From contig NZ_FRDH01000006.1 in assembly GCF_900143205.1 (NCBI RefSeq), forward strand, positions 1 through 64,000: a DNA stretch of 64,000 nt, read 5' to 3'. Below, piece by piece: positions 43,596 through 52,080 of the stretch (positions are counted from its first letter, which is position 1; each line of letters begins with the position of its first letter). The position numbers and the translations under genes are program-made. The stretch comes from Butyrivibrio hungatei DSM 14810. Its GTDB lineage: Bacteria; Bacillota; Clostridia; Lachnospirales; Lachnospiraceae. The notes beneath the pieces are model-generated. The model saw only the letters and a list, made by a program, of their open reading frames with translations. It searched no databases and had not been told where the DNA came from.

Positions 43596-44828
43596 TTACA
43601 TGCATGTCATGACAGCCTTCACCGTGAAGCTATCCTCATTCTGGATAAAGCTAGCTACGCCACTATATTTTTCAGCAATTGACTTGATCTGTGAAGTTCC
43701 AATGCCACTCTGCACCTCACGAGTACTGATAGGAAGACCATTTTTAGTAAATCGAGTTGCGATAACGCATGGGTTCTTGGTAAGAAGTTTTAGTTTACGA
43801 CCATCGTAAGTCAGTTCAAATTGAATACTTCTCTTTTCCTTGTCAGTTATGCGTTCCTGGGCCTCGACAGCATTCTCAAGGGCGTTGGCCACAAGACTTG
43901 TGAGATCCATCTCTTCCATCGGAAAGTGTTCAGGCACGGAAACCTTGACCCGGAGCTTGAATCCCATCTTTTGACATCTGGAAGTGTAGATTGTAAGTAG
44001 CTCATTAACGATCTGATTGTCGCAAAAAGAGACAGCGGTCACGTCTTCAAGCATAGAATCGAACTCTTTTAAATAAGCTGAAGCTTCGTCATATTTCTTT
44101 TCATTGATAAATCCAGCAAGCACGCGGTTGAAATGCCTGATGTCATGCTTGTACTTGCGGATGACCTTCTCGTTTGTATCGTAGATCTGGAGCTGCTCTT
44201 TGAGCCTGTTAGCGCGGACTGTCTGGTAATATGCAAGCTTGGCATCAGTCTCCGCCTTGGCTATCTGAAACGAAGTAAGCTCATATTCGATAACAGCTGC
44301 CGACATCATTCCTACTATGTAGATGATCGCAAACCACTGCATCATGTTCTCACCATAGGGCTGAAGGCAGTATTGGAGCGGAGTGTAGAACAGCACAATG
44401 CTGAGGATCAAGCCACTAAGCGCACTGATACTTCCGTAAAAAACTCCCGCAAGATAATTTGTGATAAACGGCGTGATGAGCACGAAAAGCCAGAAAGCGT
44501 CCATGCCAATGCTCCAGTCAGTCTCCATCAGCAAATGAAAAAACAGGATCAACATGAACATGTAGGTTCCAATAATCGTCACCATTATGTGATTATGCGT
44601 GTATTTGAGAATAATTGATAAAAAAATAAATAGAATTGCGATACTGATATTGGTCACAATACCATGTTTATAATCAATCCAAAAACCGGGAATTGAAGCG
44701 ACAATACTATACACGACAAAGCCTATCAAAAGAATCAGCGTAGCCCTTGCCTTTTGCTTCATGATTGCTTTATCTTTTTCAAATTCAATAAGTTGCCTCA
44801 AAGAATAAGTAGGTTTAAAGCGGTTCAT
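43596..44828 (-). CDS. GHKL-domain sensor histidine kinase (AgrC/NatK-like)
   Basis: 410 residues. About six membrane helices (residues 27-195) are followed by a coiled linker, then KYKHDIRHFNRVL with the phospho-accepting His, the N-box LVANALENAVEA and the G-box GIGTSQIKSIAEKYSG. The layout matches AgrC-type quorum or bacteriocin sensors. No response regulator lies next to it, so it is an orphan here. It is flanked by hairpin array 1. Confidence 0.88.
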   Translation of the reverse strand: MNRFKPTYSLRQLIEFEKDKAIMKQKARATLILLIGFVVYSIVASIPGFWIDYKHGIVTNISIAILFIFLSIILKYTHNHIMVTIIGTYMFMLILFFHLLMETDWSIGMDAFWLFVLITPFITNYLAGVFYGSISALSGLILSIVLFYTPLQYCLQPYGENMMQWFAIIYIVGMMSAAVIEYELTSFQIAKAETDAKLAYYQTVRANRLKEQLQIYDTNEKVIRKYKHDIRHFNRVLAGFINEKKYDEASAYLKEFDSMLEDVTAVSFCDNQIVNELLTIYTSRCQKMGFKLRVKVSVPEHFPMEEMDLTSLVANALENAVEAQERITDKEKRSIQFELTYDGRKLKLLTKNPCVIATRFTKNGLPISTREVQSGIGTSQIKSIAEKYSGVASFIQNEDSFTVKAVMTCM

Positions 44829-44923
44829 TTGATCTACCCCCGTAACAAGCCTGTTTCCTCACAATAAAAGTATACAAGATTTCTGCGCTCTAGTGTATAA
44901 TAATATCAAACAAGGAGGATAGC

Positions 44924-45109
44924 ATGAGTAAGCTTCTAGCTATTTATGCGGCTGTCATCTTCATCGTAGGAGTGGTCGTTTTTACAATTGGTGAACTTAA
45001 CAAGGACAACGAAGAGGAAAAAGAGACCTACAAGTGGATGCGTATCCTCGCGCTCATAGTTGTGATCATCGCGCTTGTCTGCGCAATCGCTAGCGCCAAT
45101 ATTGCGTAA
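44924..45109 (+). CDS. Small two-helix membrane protein
   Basis: 61 residues. Helices at about 5-25 and 42-60 are separated by a charged loop (GELNKDNEEEKETYKWMR). The ribosome binding site AAGGAGG is perfect and a -10 (TATAAT, 44896-44901) lies just upstream, so expression is likely. It is divergent from the sensor kinase. Not recognised. Confidence 0.65.
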   Translation: MSKLLAIYAAVIFIVGVVVFTIGELNKDNEEEKETYKWMRILALIVVIIALVCAIASANIA

Positions 45110-45162
45110 TCTGTTTCACGCATGACGTTTGATGGCATTTCAAAATAAGATTTTTCATTGAG

Positions 45163-45190
45163 TTGACATTCCCTATTTTTCTTATATAAT
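45163..45190 (+). promoter_or_regulatory. Sigma-A promoter
   Basis: TTGACA (45163-45168), 16-base spacer, TATAAT (45185-45190). It drives the nuclease-like gene at 45293, giving a leader of about 95 nt. Confidence 0.6.
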
Positions 45191-45292
45191 CTTAGATGTT
45201 TTCATGCTAATTTTTTAGCACGTGCGTTCCAACTCTTGGAATTCAAACGCACAATTTCTCAAACAATTTTTAATGTGAAAGAGAGAAGTTCT

Positions 45293-46087
45293 ATGTTTAG
45301 TGATGAACTATGGGCTGAACGCACCCATCTTGAACGCGTTCTCAGACAAATTGATATTGACATTGAGTCTGCGCCGCCAGGAACACTACGCATTGGAGGC
45401 GTCAAAAAGAAGCCTGTATTATATTACAGGAAAAATCCTTCTGAAAGGTTTGGCACTTACATCAAGAAATCCGACCTGGACACAGCTCGCAAACTAGCGC
45501 AAAAGAGCTATGCGCAAAGATGTAAACTTAATATTGCCCCCAAGCTTGATCTGATTGATGCTTTGATAAAAGACTATGACTATAATAGTTTATTATCTGT
45601 TCAAAAGAGCTTGCCAGAAATCAGGCAGAAGCTGATCACTCCATATACGCTAAGTGATGATGAGTATGTAAAAAGATGGCTTGATACTCCTTATGACCAA
45701 AACACTGATTATCCAGAAAGTCTTATTTTCAAAACCGCAAACGGAGAACTAGTCCGTTCCAAATCTGAAGTTATCATCGCAGACACCTTGCTGCGTCTCG
45801 GAATTCCATATAAATATGAAATGCCTTTTTATTACACAAAAAATCAGTCTTTTAGAACTGACTTTACGGCTTTGAATGTCAAGAAAAGAAAACAAGTTTA
45901 CATCGAACACTGTGGACGTATGCACAAAGAAAACTATCGCGATAGCTTTTTTTACAAATTAAAAAAGTATTCCAGCGCAGGCCTTGTGCTAGGCAAAGAC
46001 ATCATCTTCACATTTGAAGATGATGACCACCCATTTGATGTGTCGGTGTATGAAAAAACCTTTCAAGAATTGCTACTGAAATATTAA
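45293..46087 (+). CDS. Protein with a PD-(D/E)XK nuclease-like C-terminal domain
   Basis: 264 residues from ATG 45293 (GAGAGAAG upstream; frame open to 45236). The C-terminal half has the order expected of the restriction-endonuclease-like fold: VRSKSEVIIADTLLRLGIPY (Glu on helix 1), FRTDFTALNV (Asp) and VYIEHCGRM (E-x-H/C). Such modest proteins recur in Firmicutes without known function. The N-terminal half is coiled and basic. Single gene with its own promoter and terminator. Nuclease activity is inference. Confidence 0.55.
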   Translation: MFSDELWAERTHLERVLRQIDIDIESAPPGTLRIGGVKKKPVLYYRKNPSERFGTYIKKSDLDTARKLAQKSYAQRCKLNIAPKLDLIDALIKDYDYNSLLSVQKSLPEIRQKLITPYTLSDDEYVKRWLDTPYDQNTDYPESLIFKTANGELVRSKSEVIIADTLLRLGIPYKYEMPFYYTKNQSFRTDFTALNVKKRKQVYIEHCGRMHKENYRDSFFYKLKKYSSAGLVLGKDIIFTFEDDDHPFDVSVYEKTFQELLLKY

Positions 46088-46136
46088 ACTTTACCTGCAT
46101 TAAAACATGAAATGTAATGATGGGAATGAATATGAT

Positions 46137-46178
46137 AAAAAAAGAAGCTGGATGCTTACGTGCACTAGCTTCTTTTTC
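46137..46178. terminator. Bidirectional terminator
   Basis: AAAAGAAGCT and AGCTTCTTTT form the stem with an inner TGC/GTGC helix. A and T runs flank both sides. It ends the nuclease-like gene on the plus strand and the DUF6465-like gene on the minus strand. Confidence 0.75.
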
Positions 46179-46248
46179 GATAGATTTTGATAGTCTTTTG
46201 TTTTTGATCTTACACCAGTTAGCGTATCAGATCTGATCAATTTTCAGA

Positions 46249-46443
46249 TCAAAGATCGTAGCTTCCTGTGATCTCGCCGTTTACTACATAATAAACCTTG
46301 TACTCTTCAGGCTTTACATAGATATTGAGAGTCTTGATATCTTTTTTACCATATGCCTTCTTAGCACGAGTTACAAGTTCATCATCGCTTAAAGCCTTGT
46401 CACCTAACTGAAGTTCAATCTTAGTTGCTACTTTAGTTGCCAT
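46249..46443 (-). CDS. DUF6465-like small protein
   Basis: 64 residues from ATG 46443, chosen because GGGGAGG precedes it (an ATG at 46461 contains that site). The end KTLNIYVKPEEYKVYYVVNGE...GSYDL matches the Lachnospiraceae family known as DUF6465. Family function unknown. Cytosolic by composition. Confidence 0.75.
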   Translation of the reverse strand: MATKVATKIELQLGDKALSDDELVTRAKKAYGKKDIKTLNIYVKPEEYKVYYVVNGEITGSYDL

Positions 46444-46606
46444 CTCGCATGTCCTCCCCATCAGTAAAAAATTATCGTTGGATTTATTATACTACTCTTA
46501 ATCAAAAAAAGTGAATCTTTATTTCAAAAATCAGTTAACTTTATAGTTTTTTTAGCATATTTTATTAGAGACTTGCTTATAATGTACCTACAAGGAGGTA
46601 ACCACT

Positions 46607-46765
46607 ATGGCAAATAAGAAAAATGGAACTCCCCCTATAAAAGATCTGAATCCAATAGTTATTTCCATTGGAACATTTAAACCAAGTCTTCAGACACTTA
46701 GCAGTGTCGATTGTGGCATTGATCTTTCAAGCTACGCATATGAAGGACTAAAAAAGTGGAAATAA
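46607..46765 (+). CDS. 52-residue protein of unknown function
   Basis: ATG 46607 is preceded by AAGGAGGT at the right distance and by an extended -10 (TGCTTATAAT, about 46574-46583). A strong terminator follows, so this is a complete small transcription unit. The peptide has a basic start (MANKKNG), a hydrophobic middle (PIVISIGTF) and one cysteine in a C-terminal SSVDCGIDLSSYAYEGLK. No signal peptide of standard type. It recalls peptide precursors but matches none that I know, and no modification enzyme is nearby. Confidence 0.6.
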   Translation: MANKKNGTPPIKDLNPIVISIGTFKPSLQTLSSVDCGIDLSSYAYEGLKKWK

Positions 46766-46807
46766 ATCTTTGAGATGTTAGATTAAAAACTAAATAAGAT
46801 AGTAAAG

Positions 46808-46839
46808 GCGTCGTGCATCATATATGTACGACGCTTTTT
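46808..46839 (+). terminator. Terminator of the 52-residue gene
   Basis: GCGTCGTGCA pairs with TGTACGACGC (one G-U) and is followed by TTTTT. Confidence 0.85.
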
Positions 46840-46880
46840 ATTGGATGCAGTATGTGTTGCATTTTTCTTGAGAAAAGAAA

Positions 46881-47514
46881 TACCTGCATGAACAAAAATA
46901 TTTGTCATGCAGGTAACATTTTGGTTAGCCATGGTCCCTCATAAACTTGTTTTATTACCTGCATCGCCGAGAAATCGTCTCGTGCAGGTAACACTTTCGC
47001 CAGCCTAGTTTCCTTTTTAACTTGTTTTATTACCTGCATCGCCGAGAAATCATCTCGTGCAGGTAACACTTTCGCCAGCCTAGTTCCCTTTTTAACTTAT
47101 TTTATTACCTGCATTGCCGAGAAATCATCTCGTGCAGGTAACACTTTCACCAGCCAAGGATCAAATTAACTTGTTTTATTACCTGCATCGCCGAGAAATC
47201 ATCTCGTGCAGGTAACACTTTCGCCAGCCAAGTTCCCTTTTTAACTTGTTTTATTACCTGCATCGCCGAGAAATCGTCTCGTGCAGGTAACACTTTCGCC
47301 AGCCTAGTTCCCTTTTTAACTTGTTTTATTACCTGCATTGCCGAGAAATCATCTCGTGCAGGTAACACTTTCGCCAGCCTAGTTCCCTTTTTAACTTGTT
47401 TTATTACCTGCATCGCCGAGAAATCGTCTCGTGCAGGTAATGTTTTCACCAGCCAAGGATCAAATTAACTTGTTTTATTACCTGCATCAGGCAAAATCTC
47501 CATCTTGCAGGTAA
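46881..47514. repeat. Hairpin repeat array 2: nine 75-bp tandem units
   Basis: TTACCTGCA starts at 46955, 47030, 47105, 47179, 47254, 47329, 47404 and 47478, plus TACCTGCA at 46881: period 74-75. Every unit has a 19-base centre and a TGCAGGTA(A) right arm. Inner units also pair CGAGA with TCTCG. The outermost left unit has a different centre that still pairs almost fully (ATGA-CAAA with TTTGTCAT). Linkers contain CGCCAGCC and AACTTGTTTTA. Same class as array 1. Confidence 0.88.
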
Positions 47515-47518
47515 AAAT

Positions 47519-47590
47519 CCCCGACCAGCCACGTATTCTCGGCCAGCCACGTACTCTCGACCAGCCATCACTCTCTCGGCCAGCCATGTA
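47519..47590. repeat. Short tandem repeat CCAGCCACGTANTCTCGG
   Basis: Four imperfect copies of an 18-19 base unit follow array 2 directly, sharing CCAGCC with its linkers. No gene is present. They end just before the acyltransferase stop. Confidence 0.6.
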
Positions 47591-47598
47591 CTTCCGTC

Positions 47599-48342
47599 TT
47601 ACACAAGTACCTCTTCTGCCTTCCTGCTTGCCAGGTGCTCTGCGATCTTGGCCTTGATCCTGTCCTCAACCATCTGCGCAATCTCTTTGCTCTTAAGTCC
47701 CTTGTACTCCTCATAAGGAATAGGCTCAAGGTAATACACGTAGGTCTTCACCGGTCCAACATGATCGCTGTTGAAAACCTTGTAGGAATCAACTAGCGCA
47801 ACAGGAACGATAGGCACCTTGGCCATCTGTGCAAGCTTGAAACTGCCAGCCTTGAAGGGTTCCACAACGTTGCCGTTATTTTCCTTGTATCCACCCTCTG
47901 GGAAAAGGATGAACTTCCTGCCTGCCTTGAGTTCCTCAGCCATCTCTCTGAATACAGTAATTGTCTGCCTTGGATTATCAAGTTCAAGACGCTTGCCATC
48001 TACCATCCACATAACTTCTGAAACCAAAACAAGATGAGATCTCTTCTCATCCATAACAAAAGAGCATGGCTTCTTGTGAGTAGCAAAAATACCAGGAACA
48101 TCATACTTGCCCTGATGATTAGGATAGAGCATGTAACCGCCCTCAGCCGGAAGATTCTCAGTACCGAAGGCCTCTGTCTCATAGCCTGATGACTTGTTCA
48201 TGTAATAGATCATCTCATTGGCCATGCCGTAGCGCTCCTCTTCGGAGTGCCTCTCAGGATGCTTCATCCAAATTCTGGTCTTAACAACGTAGTAAATAAT
48301 TCTATGAAGATTTATCAAAATAGTGTGATAAAAATTACGCAT
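47599..48342 (-). CDS. 1-acyl-sn-glycerol-3-phosphate acyltransferase (PlsC family)
   Basis: 247 residues. NHQGKYD is the HX4D catalytic motif, FILFPEGGYKEN the glycerol-phosphate-binding block, and VPIVPVALVDSYKV the third block. A single hydrophobic N-terminal segment anchors it. It makes phosphatidic acid in phospholipid synthesis. It lies 57 bp downstream of the exonuclease gene on the same strand and may be co-transcribed with it. Confidence 0.9.
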   Translation of the reverse strand: MRNFYHTILINLHRIIYYVVKTRIWMKHPERHSEEERYGMANEMIYYMNKSSGYETEAFGTENLPAEGGYMLYPNHQGKYDVPGIFATHKKPCSFVMDEKRSHLVLVSEVMWMVDGKRLELDNPRQTITVFREMAEELKAGRKFILFPEGGYKENNGNVVEPFKAGSFKLAQMAKVPIVPVALVDSYKVFNSDHVGPVKTYVYYLEPIPYEEYKGLKSKEIAQMVEDRIKAKIAEHLASRKAEEVLV

Positions 48343-48399
48343 CTATATTTATTTCTGTCTCCTCAAATTTTTACCAATGCCGTATTTTACCATATTTTT

Positions 48400-49434
48400 T
48401 CACAGTTTTTCAAGAAGTGACTTGAACCCATACTTCTCAAATTGCGCTGCTGCCTTGTCTTTATCAAGTTCAAACTTGAAGTCCTCAAGACTCTTCTCAA
48501 ATGGATAGTCCCTACGGATCTGCGCAAGCTCTTTTGACAAAAGAGCTATATCTCTATATTCGTTAAGAGCCTTCATTGGGCTCCTTGAAATGCCAAGTTC
48601 CTCTTTCCAATAAGTACCAAGTGCCTTCAAAGCCTTGTCGTCTGCGCACTCATCGATAGCTTCGTAGATTCCCTCAACTGTGCCATATCTAGCTAAAAGA
48701 GGCATCGCAGCACTACTAACTCCCTTAACTCCAGGAATGTTATCACTTGAATCACCCTGGATTCCCTTAAGATCAGGAATCTGCTCAGGTCTAACGCCAT
48801 ACTCAGCAAGGCATAATGGTGGTGTCACTTCAAAAGCCTTGTCAGGAAGAGGCGCCATCTTGCTGTTCCATCCAAACTCAGCGCCATACTTGTTCTGAAG
48901 CTCCTCAGCTGTCTCAGCCTTGGTCTGGATCAGCCACACTCTTGTATAGTCGCTTACAAGCTGCAGATAATCGTGATCCTTAGTGATAATGTAGGATGGG
49001 ATTTCTTTTTCAAACTTAGAAACAACGCTACCTACGATGTCGTCCGCCTCGAACTTCATGTCGTACATAACCTGGAAGCCCATGTCTTCCAGCATCTTCT
49101 CCATGTTCTCAAACTGTTCCTTTAGAGGCTCTGGAGTGTCGCCGCGGTTACCCTTGTAGTCAGGATACTTCTCACGTCTGAAGGTATCCCTCGTCATATC
49201 AAAAGCAAACATCATGTGTGTAGGCTTCTGCTCATTAAGGATCTTCATGATAGTACGCATCATGCCGTACATAGCGTTTGTGTACTGACCTTTATCGTTA
49301 TGCATGATCTGAGAATAAAGAGCTTTCTTTTTCTCAGGGTCTTTTTCAAATAAAAGAGCTTTGGGAAGGTTGCCGTAATAGTTTGTAACCAGCATTGAGC
49401 TTCCATCTATTAAAATAAACTTCTCGTTTGACAT
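48400..49434 (-). CDS. 5'-3' exonuclease (flap-nuclease family, stand-alone PolI-N type)
   Basis: 344 residues. FILIDGSSML (6-15), MFAFDMTRDTFRRE, FEADDIVGSVV and YIITKDHDYLQLV hold the acidic metal ligands of the PIN/FEN 5' nuclease. IPDLKGIQGDSSDNIPGVKG is the helix-hairpin-helix DNA clamp with its own Asp pair. Longer than many stand-alone copies owing to an N-terminal insertion. It probably removes primers or flaps. Confidence 0.92.
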   Translation of the reverse strand: MSNEKFILIDGSSMLVTNYYGNLPKALLFEKDPEKKKALYSQIMHNDKGQYTNAMYGMMRTIMKILNEQKPTHMMFAFDMTRDTFRREKYPDYKGNRGDTPEPLKEQFENMEKMLEDMGFQVMYDMKFEADDIVGSVVSKFEKEIPSYIITKDHDYLQLVSDYTRVWLIQTKAETAEELQNKYGAEFGWNSKMAPLPDKAFEVTPPLCLAEYGVRPEQIPDLKGIQGDSSDNIPGVKGVSSAAMPLLARYGTVEGIYEAIDECADDKALKALGTYWKEELGISRSPMKALNEYRDIALLSKELAQIRRDYPFEKSLEDFKFELDKDKAAAQFEKYGFKSLLEKL

Positions 49435-49566
49435 ATTATCCTCACTTTTTTCTTCTCATTATACACTATACATTCTCGTAAGATATATATATTATGATTG
49501 TCTTCTTATGATAATATGTTATATTGAAAAGAACTATGAAAAACCCATAATAAGGAGCAAACACCT

Positions 49567-50349
49567 ATGAATGACGCCTTATCCATATTTTTGAAATACG
49601 TTCTTCCATTTCTGGTTGCGTATATTTTAAATCTTCTTATTAATAAATTTTTGAGCAAAAAATTCCTTAGAGGAAAGTTATTCTTGATCTTCCTCAAAGG
49701 CATCATAATTGCCGTTATCTGGCTTGCCGCAGCACTTACAGCCCTCTCCGGAATCCCTGCTTTTTCTAAGACTTGGGAGACAGCCGTTGCTTCATCCGGA
49801 ATCGCCGCTGTTGTTCTCGGTCTTGCTGCCCAGTCAACACTTGCCAATGTCTTTGCCGGAATCTCACTTTCTGCAACACATTCAAGAGCATTTGATATCG
49901 GCGACAGAGTCAAGATCGACGACCATGACCCGGGCTACGTTGAGGACATCACCTTAAGGCACACGGTCATCAAGACCTACCAGAACGAGATCATCTACAT
50001 TCCTAACTCCATCGTAGGTTCTGCAACCATCGTCAATTACACCCAGGAAAAGAGCTTTTCTTTTCCTGTAGAAATATCTGTAGCCTACGGAACCGACATG
50101 GAAAAGGCCATGAATATCATGGCTGACGTCATCTACGAGCATCCGCTGCACCACGGTCCAAGGCCTACAGTTCTATGCAAAAACTGCGGTGATAGCGGCA
50201 TCACACTTAGGGCCCTGGTAGAAACCAGGGATTTCAAGGACAACCCTAAGTCCTGTTCAGACGTACTTGTAACGCTTATGGAAAGATTCGCTGCAGAAGG
50301 CATTGAGATCCCTTACAACAGACTGGTTGTACTTCACGGTGACAAGTAA
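49567..50349 (+). CDS. MscS-family small-conductance mechanosensitive channel
   Basis: 260 residues. Three N-terminal helices, the third being the Gly/Ala-rich pore helix (SGIAAVVLGLAAQSTLANVF), then the beta domain with GYVEDITLRHTVIKTYQNE and IIYIPNSIVGSATIVNY. It opens under membrane tension to release solutes during osmotic downshock. RBS AAGGAG about 10 bases before ATG. Divergent from the exonuclease gene. Confidence 0.93.
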   Translation: MNDALSIFLKYVLPFLVAYILNLLINKFLSKKFLRGKLFLIFLKGIIIAVIWLAAALTALSGIPAFSKTWETAVASSGIAAVVLGLAAQSTLANVFAGISLSATHSRAFDIGDRVKIDDHDPGYVEDITLRHTVIKTYQNEIIYIPNSIVGSATIVNYTQEKSFSFPVEISVAYGTDMEKAMNIMADVIYEHPLHHGPRPTVLCKNCGDSGITLRALVETRDFKDNPKSCSDVLVTLMERFAAEGIEIPYNRLVVLHGDK

Positions 50350-50376
50350 TTTTTATATAGGAAAGAGTTTTAAATC

Positions 50377-51645
50377 ATGTTTTTTGTTTTATTATTTTTA
50401 GCTTTGCTGATATATCTCATCATCGAGATCATCCACTACTGCAAGGTCAAGGCCAATGTCATCAGCAGAAACGAGGTCAAAAAAGCTGCTGAAGAAAAGG
50501 CCAGGAATTTAAAGATAGACGATCCTATCATCTCCTGTGATTACTGCGGAGCCAAGGTAGACACTAGAATACACAAGGTTTGTCCTCAGTGCGGAGGCGC
50601 TTTTGACAGGGACATCGAATGGACTTCCAAGTTCAATGTAAAAAGTGAATTCATTGATGAACAGACCAGGGAGATCATCTCCCAAAGAGAAGAAAAGGCT
50701 CAGGAAGAAGCCAAAAAAACCTTAAAACGTATTAGAAATACAATATTTGCACTTGTTGGAATAAACATCTTTATATTTGGTGTGGCTCTGATCTTCTTGC
50801 TATTAAATCCTTTGACCTCAGCAAGAGGTAACGAGACTATTGATAAAGAGTTTCCTGGTTATGTCAGATCCGACTACGATATTGAGGGAGACGGTGTCAT
50901 TTGTGACTCCAACGGCTTTAAGATCACCTTAACCGGCATCTATACCAATCCTAAGCGAATTGGTGACGACGGCTACTACGGAAGCATTGTCATGGAGTTC
51001 CAGGTTGAGAATAATACAGGAAAAGACGTTTCTGCTTCACTTTACTGCGCTGGAAATAGCGGAATGTCCCGTGAAAACCTGATTCTCTTTTACGATAATT
51101 TCAGAAAGAATAAGACCGTTAAGATTTATGAGCAGATGTACCTTGGCAGCTCCGAGAAAGTTAGTGAGCTTGTCTTTAACGAGCTTAGAGCTACTACAAC
51201 CAAGAACTACGAAAAGATCTATGAATTAAAGGATCCTGTGAAGATAAAGACTACAAGCAACTTCACTTATCCATTAGAGCTTGAAGAAGGATCAGTTCTG
51301 ATTTTTTCAAATGATATGGTTGATATTTACAGGACTTATAATCTCCGGGAAAATGACTGTGGCTACGTGCTTACGATAATCAATAAGTCAGACAAGGACC
51401 TCACCGTTTCCTCTGATAATCTCCTGATCGACGGAGCAGAAGAGGATTCTAGTAAGCTGCGAAAAGATCTGATTCCTACCGGATATTGGTTTAAATCAAA
51501 TGATCTGTCGCCCATTAACTCTGACTACAGTGATCTTTCACAAAATGATACACGCCTCAGCCTTAATTTCTCTTGCAAAGAAGATCCAGCCCTTGGATTC
51601 TCCACAGGCTACCTTGATCTGAATCAGCAATCAGATATTGAATAA
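50377..51645 (+). CDS. Membrane protein with zinc ribbon and extracellular domain
   Basis: 422 residues. One helix at 2-22, then a four-cysteine zinc ribbon (CDYCGAKVDTRIHKVCPQCG, residues 53-72), a coiled segment, and a second helix at about 125-146. An outer domain of about 270 residues (150-422) follows, with beta-rich segments such as FKITLTGIYTNPKRIGDDG that recall DUF4352/DUF5067-type telokin-like domains. 27 bp after mscS, likely one transcript. Function unknown. Confidence 0.7.
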   Translation: MFFVLLFLALLIYLIIEIIHYCKVKANVISRNEVKKAAEEKARNLKIDDPIISCDYCGAKVDTRIHKVCPQCGGAFDRDIEWTSKFNVKSEFIDEQTREIISQREEKAQEEAKKTLKRIRNTIFALVGINIFIFGVALIFLLLNPLTSARGNETIDKEFPGYVRSDYDIEGDGVICDSNGFKITLTGIYTNPKRIGDDGYYGSIVMEFQVENNTGKDVSASLYCAGNSGMSRENLILFYDNFRKNKTVKIYEQMYLGSSEKVSELVFNELRATTTKNYEKIYELKDPVKIKTTSNFTYPLELEEGSVLIFSNDMVDIYRTYNLRENDCGYVLTIINKSDKDLTVSSDNLLIDGAEEDSSKLRKDLIPTGYWFKSNDLSPINSDYSDLSQNDTRLSLNFSCKEDPALGFSTGYLDLNQQSDIE

Positions 51646-52080
51646 TACAAAATGCGCCGGCAATTGTGCAATTTGCTCTCACCGGCGCAGACCTTTCTTC
51701 CCTGGTTGACGAAATTGATAATTGCGTTTTTATTACTATGTATTGCGTTTTTTGTAATATCTTTTGTAATATAATTCACGTTTTTCCAAAGATGATCCAT
51801 GAATAATAAAAAAGCGTACCAGCTTTTTGTTTTTTACTGGCACGCACGCTTATAGGCATGAAATACGCCGGCTGTTGCAGTCACCGGCGTATTTCGCTTT
51901 TATGAGATTCAAAAAGGATTGGGATTAGCGATTTGTATAACTTACAAATTGCTTTTATTATAAGTGTCACAGCGAATGTAACATCTTATGTAATATATCT
52001 TAACATCTTTTCAAAATTTTGCAAGAGAAAAATGAAAAAGCGTGCTGGCTTCTATTTTACCAGCACGCAACAAGGCCTAA
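51646..52080. other. Gene-free region with four strong hairpins
   Basis: About 435 bp. Hairpins: GCGCCGG...CCGGCGC (51656-51688), a GCGT-based one near 51812-51851, AATACGCCGG...CCGGCGTATT (51862-51897), and GCGTGCTGG...CCAGCACGC (52038-52068). The last, with a T run on the minus strand, is the terminator of the AAA+ gene. The first ends the zinc-ribbon gene. The middle two look like derived copies of the same idea. No coding region seen. Confidence 0.65.
52035..52070 (-). terminator. Terminator of the AAA+ ATPase gene
   Basis: On the minus strand GCGTGCTGG...CCAGCACGC is followed by TTTTTC. A near-perfect 9-bp stem 11 bases after the gene's stop. Confidence 0.8.

Noticed and set aside
47147..47449. 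100-codon open frame on the minus strand over array 2
   Set aside because: Same cause as in array 1; neighbouring units carry stops.
43187..47514. CRISPR arrays
   Set aside because: The whole 75-bp unit is repeated, including linkers, so there are no unique spacers, and no cas genes are present.
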